A DNA stretch of 36,152 bases from Nostoc sp. UCD121. Lineage in GTDB: Bacteria; Cyanobacteriota; Cyanobacteriia; Cyanobacteriales; Nostocaceae. Under the pieces are notes generated by a model that ran no database searches, was not told the origin of the DNA, and saw only the letters and a list, made by a program, of their open reading frames with translations. The position numbers and the translations under genes were made by a program. Location: the NCBI RefSeq assembly GCF_014222285.1, contig NZ_JACKZS010000064.1, forward strand, positions 1 to 36,152, in the 5' to 3' direction. This document shows, piece by piece, positions 17,918-25,808 of the stretch (position 1 is its first letter; every line of letters starts with the position of its first letter).

Positions 17918-17964
17918 CATCTCTGTACGATCTACTTACCTTGATTTTTAATACCAAGCCACCG

Positions 17965-18573
17965 ATGCGAACAACCATAGGTTCTGTTCACAGAAATTCG
18001 CCAACACCGACTACTCAAGCCTACCCTCCCTCTGTACCACTATCTGTATACAGAGAATTGTCAGCAGAGTTGCAAGCAGCACAGGCGAGGCTAAATGCAC
18101 TCACTACCCAAAATCAGCAACTAACACAAGAAAATCAACTATTACGCCAAGAAATTATCAAAGTTGTTGATTCTTTTTCTCATTTGCAAAATTTTGTGGA
18201 TTCCCATGTTACGCGTAGCTATCAGCAAGCCACCCAAGCTTCTAGCGATGTGAAAAGTGCTGCAAAAGTGCCAGTAACTCAAGCGCCTCCACGCCAGCAG
18301 GTTGCTCATCCGCGTCCACCTGTTGTCTCCAAAGCCCCACCCGAAAAAAGCCGCCGCCAAAACTTTGCAACACCTGTAATGGAAATGAATTTCCCCATAC
18401 AAGAACCAGTTTTTATAGAAGAGCAACAAGTAACTTATTATTCCACTACTGAGTCAGATCCCAAGGGACTCAATGGCTGGTGGTTAATTATCACCATCTT
18501 GCTAATTATGCTTACTGCCTTTAGCGCTGGATATTTCGTTGTACGTCCCTTGTTTGAACATCAGAAACGTTAG
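17965..18573 (+). CDS. Hypothetical coiled-coil protein with C-terminal membrane anchor
   Basis: Not recognised. The ATG at 17965 starts a 202-aa protein; an in-frame TTG at 17941 would add eight residues. After a Pro/Thr-rich N-terminus, a coiled coil rich in Gln and Leu spans about 32-75 (SAELQAAQARLNALTTQ then NQLLRQEII). A Pro-rich, basic linker follows (about 90-130). A single hydrophobic helix lies near the C-terminus (WWLIITILLIMLTAFSAGYF, about 172-192) with a short basic tail. This predicts a tail-anchored protein with its coiled coil in the cytoplasm. It starts only 47 bp after the truncated kinase frame, so the 3' end of the kinase may have been lost by a deletion that brought this gene closer. 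Function unknown. Confidence 0.7.
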   Translation: MRTTIGSVHRNSPTPTTQAYPPSVPLSVYRELSAELQAAQARLNALTTQNQQLTQENQLLRQEIIKVVDSFSHLQNFVDSHVTRSYQQATQASSDVKSAAKVPVTQAPPRQQVAHPRPPVVSKAPPEKSRRQNFATPVMEMNFPIQEPVFIEEQQVTYYSTTESDPKGLNGWWLIITILLIMLTAFSAGYFVVRPLFEHQKR

Positions 18574-18918
18574 TTGACATTCCCACAGTCAGCAGCAGGC
18601 TAACGAACAATTTCTCTGCAATCACTCTCTAAATATCTGAAGATATCTGCTAAATAGCGGAATTTATCTATTTTTAGGTTATAAAAGCTACATAATATGC
18701 TAGCTTGACAGCAAATTCTTTATATTAGAACCTCAAAGATTATTTAATTAATAAATCCTTGCTGGTTCTCATGTCTCAAACATCAGGCAAAGAATCTACA
18801 CTTTAAAAAAGTGGTAATTATTACATATCTTTTAGGAAAAGCACTGGTAGTTACAGCTTCAGACAAAGGATCTGGTTAGATATATAAACGAAGCTAGTAG
18901 AAGTCAGGAGTCAAAAAG
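18574..18918. other. glnB upstream region
   Basis: A 345-bp AT-rich leader with no gene. It contains the NtcA-like motif listed separately, a TTGACA hexamer at 18705-18710 and the glnB ribosome-binding site GGAG at 18907-18910. Long leaders with several promoters are known for cyanobacterial glnB, which would fit, but promoter positions here are not certain. Confidence 0.5.
18678..18691 (+). promoter_or_regulatory. Candidate NtcA-like site GTT-N8-TAC
   Basis: GTTATAAAAGCTAC matches the NtcA consensus GTA-N8-TAC at five of six fixed positions. A TATATT at 18721-18726 lies 29 bp downstream, somewhat farther than the usual 20-24 bp to the -10 box. glnB is a known NtcA target in cyanobacteria, which makes the site plausible. 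This is weak evidence on its own. Confidence 0.3.
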
Positions 18919-19257
18919 ATGAAAAAAGTAGAAGCTATTATCCGCCCATTTAAGCTAGATGAGGTAAAAATTGCCTTGGTTAACGCAGGTATTGTTGGTA
19001 TGACTGTTTCTGAAGTTCGGGGGTTTGGACGGCAAAAAGGCCAAACTGAACGGTATCGCGGTTCTGAGTACACCGTTGAGTTTTTACAAAAACTCAAAGT
19101 GGAAATCGTCGTTGACGACAATCAGGTTGATATGGTGGTAGACAAAATTATTGCTGCTGCCCGCACTGGTGAAATCGGCGATGGTAAAATTTTCATCTCG
19201 CCTGTTGAGCAAGTGATTCGGATTCGGACTGGCGAAAAGAACACAGAAGCAGTTTAA
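18919..19257 (+). CDS. glnB: Nitrogen regulatory protein P-II
   Basis: Cytosolic trimeric signal protein that senses 2-oxoglutarate and ATP/ADP and controls nitrogen and carbon partners such as NAGK and PipX. The 112-aa length and sequence are textbook cyanobacterial P-II. The T-loop reads RGFGRQKGQTERYRGSEY, with Ser49, the site phosphorylated in unicellular cyanobacteria, and Tyr51, the site uridylylated in proteobacteria. The B-loop (TGEIGDGKIF) and C-loop (VIRIRTGE) are intact. The ATG has GGAG eight bases upstream. It is a single-gene unit followed by a perfect hairpin. Regulation by NtcA is likely from family knowledge and weakly supported by the upstream motif. Confidence 0.97.
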   Translation: MKKVEAIIRPFKLDEVKIALVNAGIVGMTVSEVRGFGRQKGQTERYRGSEYTVEFLQKLKVEIVVDDNQVDMVVDKIIAAARTGEIGDGKIFISPVEQVIRIRTGEKNTEAV

Positions 19258-19340
19258 AAAAGTTATGAGTTAAGAGTTATGGGTTGTGAGTCAGGACTAA
19301 ATGAATGAAGATTTAACAGAATTCATAAATCCTAACTTTT

Positions 19341-19368
19341 GTAGAGACGCGATTAACCGCGTCTCTAC
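19341..19368. terminator. Perfect 11-bp hairpin between glnB and rdgB
   Basis: GTAGAGACGCG (19341-19351), a 6-nt loop ATTAAC and CGCGTCTCTAC (19358-19368). It lies between convergent glnB and rdgB and ends three bases before the rdgB stop region. The same hairpin type is a dispersed repeat in Nostoc-like genomes as I recall it. It could terminate transcription from both sides, although there is no T-run. Confidence 0.6.
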
Positions 19369-19370
19369 TC

Positions 19371-19949
19371 CTAACTCCTAACTCTCTCCAGTTGCGGGAG
19401 TAAAGCTGTAAAAGCCTTGCCTCGATGACTTATTGAACCCTTCAACTCTCGTGTCATCTCAGCAAAAGTCAATTGCAACTCTTGGACATAAAAAATTGGA
19501 TCGTACCCGAAACCACCCTCACCACGAGGTGCGTGAAGAATTTCACCACGACAAATACCTTCAGATTGTAATGCGATCGCACCATCAGGACTAGCGATCG
19601 CTACTACACAAACAAATTGTGCTTGTCGATTTACCTCGTTGCCTAATTCTTTCAATAACCTAGCAATCCGTTCTGAGTCGGTTTTGGCATAACGTGCAGA
19701 ATAAACGCCTGGTGCGCCATTTAGGGCATCTACTTGTAAGCCAGAATCATCAGCAATCGCCCAGTTTCCCGTAGCTTTAGCAATTTGTGACGCTTTTAGA
19801 CAAGCGTTTGCGGCAAAGGTTTCGCCCGTCTCTTCAATGTCTAATTCTTCAGGTTTGAGGGTTAATTCCCAACCAGAATTTTCCAGGTAAGCCTGCATTT
19901 CTCGCAACTTACCTGGATTTCCTGTAGCTACTACAAGTAATTTGGTCAT
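19371..19949 (-). CDS. rdgB: Non-canonical purine NTP pyrophosphatase (RdgB/HAM1 family)
   Basis: Hydrolyses dITP, ITP and XTP to the monophosphate, cleaning the nucleotide pool in the cytosol. The 192-aa sequence shows the family substrate loop VVATGNPGKLREM (6-18), the acidic pair in ADDSGL (Asp67/Asp68, metal and catalysis), the GVYSARYA segment (81-88), GFGYDPIF and the C-terminal SHRGKAFTAL. All are intact. It lies downstream of the phosphohexomutase gene on the same strand, separated by a heptamer repeat that begins at its own start codon. Confidence 0.95.
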   Translation of the reverse strand: MTKLLVVATGNPGKLREMQAYLENSGWELTLKPEELDIEETGETFAANACLKASQIAKATGNWAIADDSGLQVDALNGAPGVYSARYAKTDSERIARLLKELGNEVNRQAQFVCVVAIASPDGAIALQSEGICRGEILHAPRGEGGFGYDPIFYVQELQLTFAEMTRELKGSISHRGKAFTALLPQLERVRS

Positions 19950-20010
19950 TTGTCATTTGTCATTGGTCATTGGTCATTAGTCATTTGTACTTGGTAAATG
20001 ACTAATGACT
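19943..20010. repeat. Heptamer tandem repeat (TCATTTG-type) with foldback arm
   Basis: Head-to-tail 7-bp units of the form TCATTNG run from about 19946 to 19986 and are followed by AAATGACTAATGACTAAT, which can pair back with them. This is the short tandemly repeated repetitive (STRR) type described for heterocystous cyanobacteria. The first unit includes the rdgB start codon, so the repeat replaces the usual ribosome-binding region. Confidence 0.8.
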
Positions 20011-20021
20011 AATAATGAATT

Positions 20022-21458
20022 TTACCCTGCCCACTGTTTCGCCCAAGCAAGAGTTTGATGCACTTGTTCAATTGTTGAGGCTTCGCAGTATAGCCGTAAA
20101 ACTGGTTCAGTCCCGCTAAACCGAATCATTAACCAGCTTTTATCGGCGAGGCGATATTTGTAGCCGTCAATTGTTTGGCAATCAATTACTGCTTTACCTG
20201 CAATTTCTGTTAAGGGTTTGGTTTGCAGTTGTTGCAAAAGACGCGATCGCACTTCCATACTTGCTAAGGGTAAATCAATGCGATCGTAAGCTGAGGTAAA
20301 ACCTGTCTGTTTTTGCAAGTAGCGATTATATTCCCCTAAATCCAAACCAGATTCTACGATCGCCTCTAGGACGTACAATGCTGAAAGCAGGGCATCGCGT
20401 TCGGGAATATGGCTGCCATAGCCAATTCCTCCCGATTCTTCGCCACCTAGCAACACTTTTGCTACTAACATTCTGTCAGCAATGTATTTATAACCAACTG
20501 CTGTCTCAAACACTGACAGGTTATGCAGTGCTGCTACAAGGGGCATCAAGTCGGAACCACTGACAGTTTTGACTATTTCTCCAGTAAAACCGCGCCGCAG
20601 GGTTAAATGGTCGATTAATATCGGGATTAAGACTTGGGAACTTAGGAAGTTTGCTTCTCCATCCACTGCTGCAATGCGATCGCAGTCTCCATCAAATACC
20701 AACCCCACTGTTAAACCCGATTTATCGGTTTCTCGGTGAGTCTTGATGACTTCAAATAACTTTGAAAGGTATTTAGGTAAGGGTTCCGGCGCACCACCAC
20801 CAAATAGGGGATCGCGTTCTGAGTTGATTTCTTTGACTTGATTGCCTAGTAGTCTCGCCAATCCGCCAGCCGCCGCGCCGTGCATGACATCAGCAAATAA
20901 CGTTAATTTGCCAGATGCGATCGCTTCTCGAAGTTTGGCGATATCAACTTTACGTTCTAGTGCGTGGATATAACTGGGCCAAGGATCGAATTTTTCTTGC
21001 TTACCTGGGGTAGCTGCTAGTGGTACTCCCACCGCCAACTGATCTTCTATCTCTTTTGTGACTTCTGGCGGTACTGATCCACCAAAATAACCCTTGACTT
21101 TTAAACCCAAATATTTACCAGGATTATGGCTGGCTGTAATTACCAGTGCCCCTAAAGCATTGAGTTCTTTTGCTGCCCAACTATAAGCTGGGGTTGGGGC
21201 ATAGCTCTCGCTCAGTAGCACATCAAATCCGACAGCACTGACAGTATCGGCAACAGCACGAGCAAAGTCTTCAGCCATGAATCGGCGATCATAACCGACA
21301 ATTATTGTCCGGCTACCCACCGTAGAAAAATATGTATCATATAATACTTTTGCGGCAACTGGCGCGACCAGGGCTAGGCGTTCAAAGGTGAACTCGTCAC
21401 CAATAATGCCCCGCCAGCCGTCTGTACCAAACTTGATTGAGTTAGCTACAACTGGCAT
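20022..21458 (-). CDS. Phosphoglucomutase/phosphomannomutase family protein
   Basis: Cytosolic alpha-D-phosphohexomutase interconverting hexose 1- and 6-phosphates. The catalytic phosphoserine is Ser110 in VITASHNPGKYLG. The metal-binding loop is FDGDCDRIAAVDG with Asp256, Asp258 and Asp260. The sugar-binding loop is GGEESGG, and the C-terminal phosphate-binding loop is RFSGTEPVLRLY. Length 478 aa is typical of the cyanobacterial and archaeal PGM/PMM group. The sequence does not tell whether glucose or mannose phosphate is preferred. All four domains are complete. It is the first gene of a possible two-gene minus-strand unit with rdgB. ATG start at 21458. Confidence 0.92.
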   Translation of the reverse strand: MPVVANSIKFGTDGWRGIIGDEFTFERLALVAPVAAKVLYDTYFSTVGSRTIIVGYDRRFMAEDFARAVADTVSAVGFDVLLSESYAPTPAYSWAAKELNALGALVITASHNPGKYLGLKVKGYFGGSVPPEVTKEIEDQLAVGVPLAATPGKQEKFDPWPSYIHALERKVDIAKLREAIASGKLTLFADVMHGAAAGGLARLLGNQVKEINSERDPLFGGGAPEPLPKYLSKLFEVIKTHRETDKSGLTVGLVFDGDCDRIAAVDGEANFLSSQVLIPILIDHLTLRRGFTGEIVKTVSGSDLMPLVAALHNLSVFETAVGYKYIADRMLVAKVLLGGEESGGIGYGSHIPERDALLSALYVLEAIVESGLDLGEYNRYLQKQTGFTSAYDRIDLPLASMEVRSRLLQQLQTKPLTEIAGKAVIDCQTIDGYKYRLADKSWLMIRFSGTEPVLRLYCEASTIEQVHQTLAWAKQWAG

Positions 21459-21820
21459 CTAGGTATCCTAACTGTCTACTTGAGGATTCTAGCATTTATA
21501 CAGTGTGCAGAGTAAAAAAAGAATCTAGTAAAAATATGTACTAAATAATATTCAACACAAAATTTGTGATGAATTTTTTAAAATCTAGGAGTAGCTCGGG
21601 TAGAGGAACAAAACCAAATACTAAGAATCCTTGATTTTGTTAGTTGAACAAAGTTAAACCCAACCGACAAATATTTGATTTTTTCAGAGTAATAAAAGAT
21701 TCGCTAACTGGGTACTCAGAAATGTTTTGGTTATTTGGGCTTTGGCTAGTTGTCTAGTGGGGAAAATCGGTGATTTGAAAGTTGATATTAAATGTGGGAT
21801 CGAAGAAGATATGGCAGAGA
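21459..21820. other. Intergenic region left of the MITE
   Basis: About 360 bp of AT-rich sequence upstream of the phosphohexomutase. No gene or RNA was recognised. The phosphohexomutase promoter should lie here on the minus strand but I see no convincing hexamers. Confidence 0.4.
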
Positions 21821-22058
21821 TTAAGTAACCTGAGTTCGGGATAAGAAATCCTCAAAAGCCTTGAATTATCGTTGTTCGGTCTAAAGCTCTGTTTTCATCT
21901 ATTGTCAATAAGACATATTGCTGAGATTAGTTTCATTTGTGAACCTTATTGACAAAATGATTCCACTTTTATCCCTGCTTTGACCAATTCCAGTTTTATT
22001 CAATCCTGACAGAATAAGCTTTTTAGCTTCTGGCTTAACCCGAACTCAGGTTAAGTAA
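21821..22058. mobile_element. MITE-like element (222 bp) with 8-bp target duplication
   Basis: The terminal inverted repeat CCTGAGTTCGGG is perfect for 12 bp at 21829-21840 and 22039-22050. It extends to 16 of 17 matches with TAAG. The element is flanked on both sides by the 8-bp direct repeat TTAAGTAA (21821-21828 and 22051-22058). Inside, a perfect 11-bp inverted repeat TTGTCAATAAG/CTTATTGACAA (21902-21912 and 21945-21955) encloses 32 bp. There is no transposase frame. This is the structure of a non-autonomous miniature element moved by a transposase encoded elsewhere. The transposase family is not identified; 8-bp duplications occur in several IS families. Confidence 0.85.
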
Positions 22059-22097
22059 GTTATTTTTGTATGCGTTAATTAATACAAAAGGCGAATT

Positions 22098-22607
22098 ATG
22101 AACGGTAAAGAATTGCTCACACGCTACGCTGCTGGGGAAAGAGATTTTAGCGGGGTCGATCTCAAAGGAGCTAATCTTAGTGGAGTCAGTCGTCGCTTTG
22201 ACGTTGGAGCTTATGACGAACCCTACCGCCAGGGAATCACTTCTGATTTGAGTGGGATTAATCTCACTTGTGCCGATTTGAATGAGGCCAACTTGACGGG
22301 AGTCAATTTGGAAGGAGCCAACTTAAGCAATGCCAACTTGACTTGTGCTAATTTAAACCAGAGCAATCTCACTAATGTTGATCTGAGTGGAGCTAACTTG
22401 AGCGAAGCCTTCCTGGAGTGTGCCGAGTTAGATGGTACTAATATGAGATGGGCTAACTTGTTTCGTGCTGAAATCAGAGTTAGTGATGTATTTTGTCCCG
22501 ACCTGACTGGAGCGAAGAATGTAGATACCGTCAATTTCACTGGTGGGATTATACATTTGACTTTGGAAGACGGAACTGTTATCGACACCACTGACAACGA
22601 CTGGTAA
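22098..22607 (+). CDS. Pentapeptide-repeat protein
   Basis: 169-aa protein built largely of A(D/N)LxX pentapeptide repeats, for example LSGINLTCADLNEANLTGVN and later units, which fold as a right-handed quadrilateral beta helix. Repeats run from about residue 17 to 145, interrupted at about 32-50 by a non-repeat insertion (SRRFDVGAYDEPYRQGI). The C-terminus VNFTGGIIHLTLEDGTVIDT breaks the pattern and caps the helix. There is no signal peptide, so it is probably cytosolic. Such proteins are abundant in filamentous cyanobacteria and mostly of unknown function. AAGG lies seven bases before the ATG. Only 39 bp separates the gene from the MITE's right target duplication, so its promoter may lie within the element. 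Confidence 0.88.
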   Translation: MNGKELLTRYAAGERDFSGVDLKGANLSGVSRRFDVGAYDEPYRQGITSDLSGINLTCADLNEANLTGVNLEGANLSNANLTCANLNQSNLTNVDLSGANLSEAFLECAELDGTNMRWANLFRAEIRVSDVFCPDLTGAKNVDTVNFTGGIIHLTLEDGTVIDTTDNDW

Positions 22608-22760
22608 ATTAGCTGTTTCTTGAAAATCAACTAATAGAGGAGCTTGCAATATTGGTTTTCAATTTTTAATTCACATTAAACATGATTTATAAAAAGTATT
22701 TTATGGATGTCGCTTTGTATAACTTGATGAGACGCGATCGCATTTCTAAAAATATAAACA

Positions 22761-22800
22761 TTAATAATCCTTAATAGTATTCACTATTAAGGATTGTTAA
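22761..22800. terminator. Strong bidirectional hairpin between convergent genes
   Basis: AATCCTTAATAGT (22766-22778) pairs perfectly with ACTATTAAGGATT (22783-22795) around the 4-nt loop ATTC. The stem extends by TTAAT/GTTAA with one G-T wobble to 18 bp. It lies between the pentapeptide gene (ends 22607) and the ParR-like gene (ends 22836), so it can serve both. The rest of the 228-bp gap holds nothing else recognised. Confidence 0.75.
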
Positions 22801-22835
22801 CATGAGCAAAAACTGCTCACAAACGTGATTTTTCC

Positions 22836-23315
<480 letters not shown>

Positions 23316-23320
23316 CAGCT

Positions 23321-24490
23321 TTATGCCCTAGCAGCGCGATTGGAGGATAATTGTGCCTCTCCATAAATATACTGCCCCAAAGCATTCGCCTGACGGGAAG
23401 GTGCTGCTAAATGAGCATTAATCTTTGCTTCCTTGAGCAGACGTTGAACGTCGTCCCAGAAGAACTCACCACCGCCACCAGTGAGAATCACATCGGTGAC
23501 GCGTTCTGGCAACCAGGCTAGCACACGGCTACAGATTTCGCGCGAAAACATCTCTGTAAGGTTGGGAAGAAAATCGTCTAGGTTGGTGGGCTTGCTAGCG
23601 CCTTTAGGACGGTAATAGCGTTCACCTCTGGGTTTGTTCACAGCAGAAATCAGCGCGAGAGATTGACTATCTGCTCCCTCGATTTCGGCAGACACCAATT
23701 CATAAAACTTATTCATACCGAAGTCTTCGCTCTTAGAAGCACCTCTGGCAAAACGGAAGTTATCTACCATCAAAAGATCGACGGTTTGATGTCCAATATC
23801 AACGATCGCTACCGATATTTTTGTAAAATCGGGACTGCTAGGACTTTTCTTCGGTTGAGCTTCAGACCATAGCAGGCTACCGTAGCCTTCTGGCATTACC
23901 CATACCTTACTCACATTCAACGATATAGATTCGCCTCGGAAGTTCAAGACATGAGGGCCACCTACTTGGCTAATCAACTGTGCTTTTTCCTTTTCAAATT
24001 GCTCTAAAGAAAGAAAAGGCAGACCAAGTACAACTGAGATATCGTCTCTGAGTTTGAAGTAGCCAGCACTTGCTAACACTTTTACCAGTGCAGCCTCTAC
24101 CTTAGATTGGCCGACTCCTAGATTGGCCCCAAAATCTGCTGCTAGTTGACCAACAGCATATCCATTTCCTTGATACTCCAGCCACAAATCCATTAAGGGA
24201 TCAGTAGCTCTGGCTTCAAAAACACCACCGCGTACTTGTTCTATTGACATCTGCTTGACGTTGGCAGGTACGAACACCACATTACCGGGTTCACGACTCA
24301 CACAAGTTTTTGTGGAAGTTCTACCTAAATCAACACTGAGAATGGTTTTCCCGGAACCACCGCCTGACTTGGTAGTAGCAGGAGGATTATTATTAACAGC
24401 ATTTATGGGAGTCGTCGATGCTAACGGCTGCCTATTCATGGGTATAGCAGCACTATTCATAGGGTTAGCGGCGGAAGGTTGGTCTGTCAT
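23321..24490 (-). CDS. ParM-like actin-family ATPase
   Basis: 389-aa bacterial actin homologue. The actin fold motifs are clear: phosphate 1 SVDLGRTSTK (52-61), phosphate 2 IVDIGHQTVDLL (229-240) and the adenosine motif ILTGGGGEFFW (335-345). It carries an unusual N-terminal extension of about 46 residues, rich in Asn, Pro, Ala and Gly, before the first beta strand; this looks disordered. AGGAG sits 5-6 bases before the ATG. The ParR-like gene follows after 5 bp, so the two form an operon. Family knowledge: ParM forms dynamic filaments bound by ParR on plasmid parC. Here the locus lies among housekeeping genes, with no replication or parC-like array, so a non-plasmid role is likely (inference). 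Confidence 0.85.
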   Translation of the reverse strand: MTDQPSAANPMNSAAIPMNRQPLASTTPINAVNNNPPATTKSGGGSGKTILSVDLGRTSTKTCVSREPGNVVFVPANVKQMSIEQVRGGVFEARATDPLMDLWLEYQGNGYAVGQLAADFGANLGVGQSKVEAALVKVLASAGYFKLRDDISVVLGLPFLSLEQFEKEKAQLISQVGGPHVLNFRGESISLNVSKVWVMPEGYGSLLWSEAQPKKSPSSPDFTKISVAIVDIGHQTVDLLMVDNFRFARGASKSEDFGMNKFYELVSAEIEGADSQSLALISAVNKPRGERYYRPKGASKPTNLDDFLPNLTEMFSREICSRVLAWLPERVTDVILTGGGGEFFWDDVQRLLKEAKINAHLAAPSRQANALGQYIYGEAQLSSNRAARA

Positions 24491-24730
24491 GAAAGCTCCT
24501 AGTTCAAACTTAACTGTAAAAAGTTGTCATGCTCATCTTACAAAAATGCGAGCAACCAGAAATTCTAGGTTGCGTCAAGTGTAGCTAGAAATACGCCATA
24601 AATTAATTTTGGCCATATCTCCGATAAGCTCATGCCTTCGTACATCTAGTATTATTTGGCATAGTGTAGGCGAATTTTGGCCAGATGTAACCCCTGCTTT
24701 TACTGCTTTCAAACCAAAAGCGTCCGTATT

Positions 24731-25354
24731 TCATCTTCTAGTACGTCTTAACTGGCGCTTAAATATCCAGAAAACAAATGCTAGAACCAAACCCCCGAGT
24801 ACGATTTTGGATACAGGAGCAAGGTACTTGTCCACAAGTTCATACTGACTACCTAATGCGTATCCTGAGTATGTTAGCAAGCCCACCCAAGCAGCGCTAC
24901 CTACTGTTGTGTAAAACAAAAATGGTAGCAAGGGCATATTGCTGATCCCTGCGGGAACAGAAATCAAGGTGCGGATTCCTGGTACAAGACGACCAATTAA
25001 TACTGCTTTTCTACCTTGTCGGTCAAACCACTGTTTGGCCTTGGTAATATCTTTACTGGAGATAGCCAGCCATTTGCCATACTTGTCAGCCCAAGCTTTT
25101 AAACGGGTTTCGCCCAAAAACTTACCTGGATAGTACCAAATAAGTGCGCCCAATACAGAACCCAAAAGTCCTGCGAAAAACACACCAATGATATTTAGCT
25201 TTGCCCCTCCTGGTTGATATGGACTTGCTGTAAATCCAGCCAGTGGCATAATCAATTCTGAAGGAATGGGGGGAAAAAGGTTCTCTAGGAACATTAGTAG
25301 GGCGATTCCCCAATAGCCAAAATAGTTGATAGTGTTAGTTATCCATTCAAGCAT
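24731..25354 (-). CDS. DedA/VTT family membrane protein
   Basis: 207-aa integral membrane protein of the DedA family, a group linked to undecaprenyl-phosphate and lipid flipping and membrane homeostasis. Family motifs are visible: an ENLFPPIPSELIMP segment near the N-terminus (about 21-34) and the GRLVPGIRTLISVPAG motif (about 117-132). Several hydrophobic helices include reentrant-like segments. The ATG at 25354 is preferred; it has AGGA nine bases upstream and gives the usual DedA N-terminus. An upstream in-frame TTG at 25447 would add 31 residues without a family match. The C-terminus is basic (FKRQLRRTRR). It lies 240 bp upstream of the ParM-like gene on the same strand; no functional link is established. 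Confidence 0.9.
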   Translation of the reverse strand: MLEWITNTINYFGYWGIALLMFLENLFPPIPSELIMPLAGFTASPYQPGGAKLNIIGVFFAGLLGSVLGALIWYYPGKFLGETRLKAWADKYGKWLAISSKDITKAKQWFDRQGRKAVLIGRLVPGIRTLISVPAGISNMPLLPFLFYTTVGSAAWVGLLTYSGYALGSQYELVDKYLAPVSKIVLGGLVLAFVFWIFKRQLRRTRR

Positions 25355-25519
25355 TAAGTCAATTCCTGAAATTGCTGCACTAGTCTTGTTACTAAGATTG
25401 AGCCTTAGTTTTTTTAAAAAGTAATTATCCCTGCTTGTTAGAGCCAAGGTAACTTGGCTGCACTAAAAGTTGCATCGCAACTTAAAAATAGAGTAAGACA
25501 AGTGAAAGCTAGGGGTCTG

Positions 25520-25616
25520 TTTCATTAATTTTGAAGGTTATAAAAGTTCGTAGTAGCTCTAACCCTTGAAATTGAGCGAGAAATCGCTCACTACGAATCT
25601 CACAAAATTAATGAAA
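25520..25616. repeat. Nested foldback element, 97 bp
   Basis: The outer arms TTTCATTAATTTTG (25520-25533) and CAAAATTAATGAAA (25603-25616) are perfect 14-bp complements. Inside are TTCGTAGT (25547-25554) paired with ACTACGAA (25590-25597), and GAGCGA-GAAA-TCGCTC (25574-25589), a small stem with a GNRA-type tetraloop. It matches the type of dispersed CGCTCACTACGAA repeat I associate with Nostoc genomes. Confidence 0.75.
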
Positions 25617-25644
25617 GGAGCCACTAAGTTTTATGTTCTAATTT

Positions 25645-25693
25645 TTTAGATCCCCCTTAGTCAGTTTTGTAAAAAGACTAGGGAGGATCTAAA
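25645..25693. repeat. AGATCC-type foldback hairpin
   Basis: Left arm TTTAGATCCCCCTTAGTC (25645-25662) and right arm GACTAGGGAGGATCTAAA (25676-25693) are complementary at 16 of 18 positions with a 13-nt loop. Likely a dispersed intergenic repeat; it could also end transcripts. Confidence 0.7.
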
Positions 25694-25808
25694 GACTTGA
25701 TGGCAAATTTAAAAACATACTTTGGGGTTTTCTTCTAAGTTAGTGGCTGTGGGAGAGTAGGGAGAAAATTTTACCTTGTCCCCCTCATCCCCCTCATCCC
25801 CCCTTCTT

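Larger units (their letters stand above)
25355..25808. other. Repeat-rich intergenic region
   Basis: 454 bp between DedA and the oxidoreductase gene, both minus strand. It holds two foldback elements (listed separately) and a C/T-rich tail at about 25778-25805 (CCCCCTCATCC repeated). No gene was found. Confidence 0.5.

Noticed and set aside
17733..17951. 72-codon frame with a hydrophobic segment
   Set aside because: Half of it is the foldback repeat and it overlaps the kinase frame; kept only as a possible remnant.
21829..22050. Remnant of a transposase inside the MITE-like element
   Set aside because: Only 222 bp with no long frame; no transposase motif.
24491..24730. Possible parC centromere upstream of the ParM-like gene
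   Set aside because: Only two 11-bp direct copies 68 bp apart are present, far from the iterated array of known parC sites.
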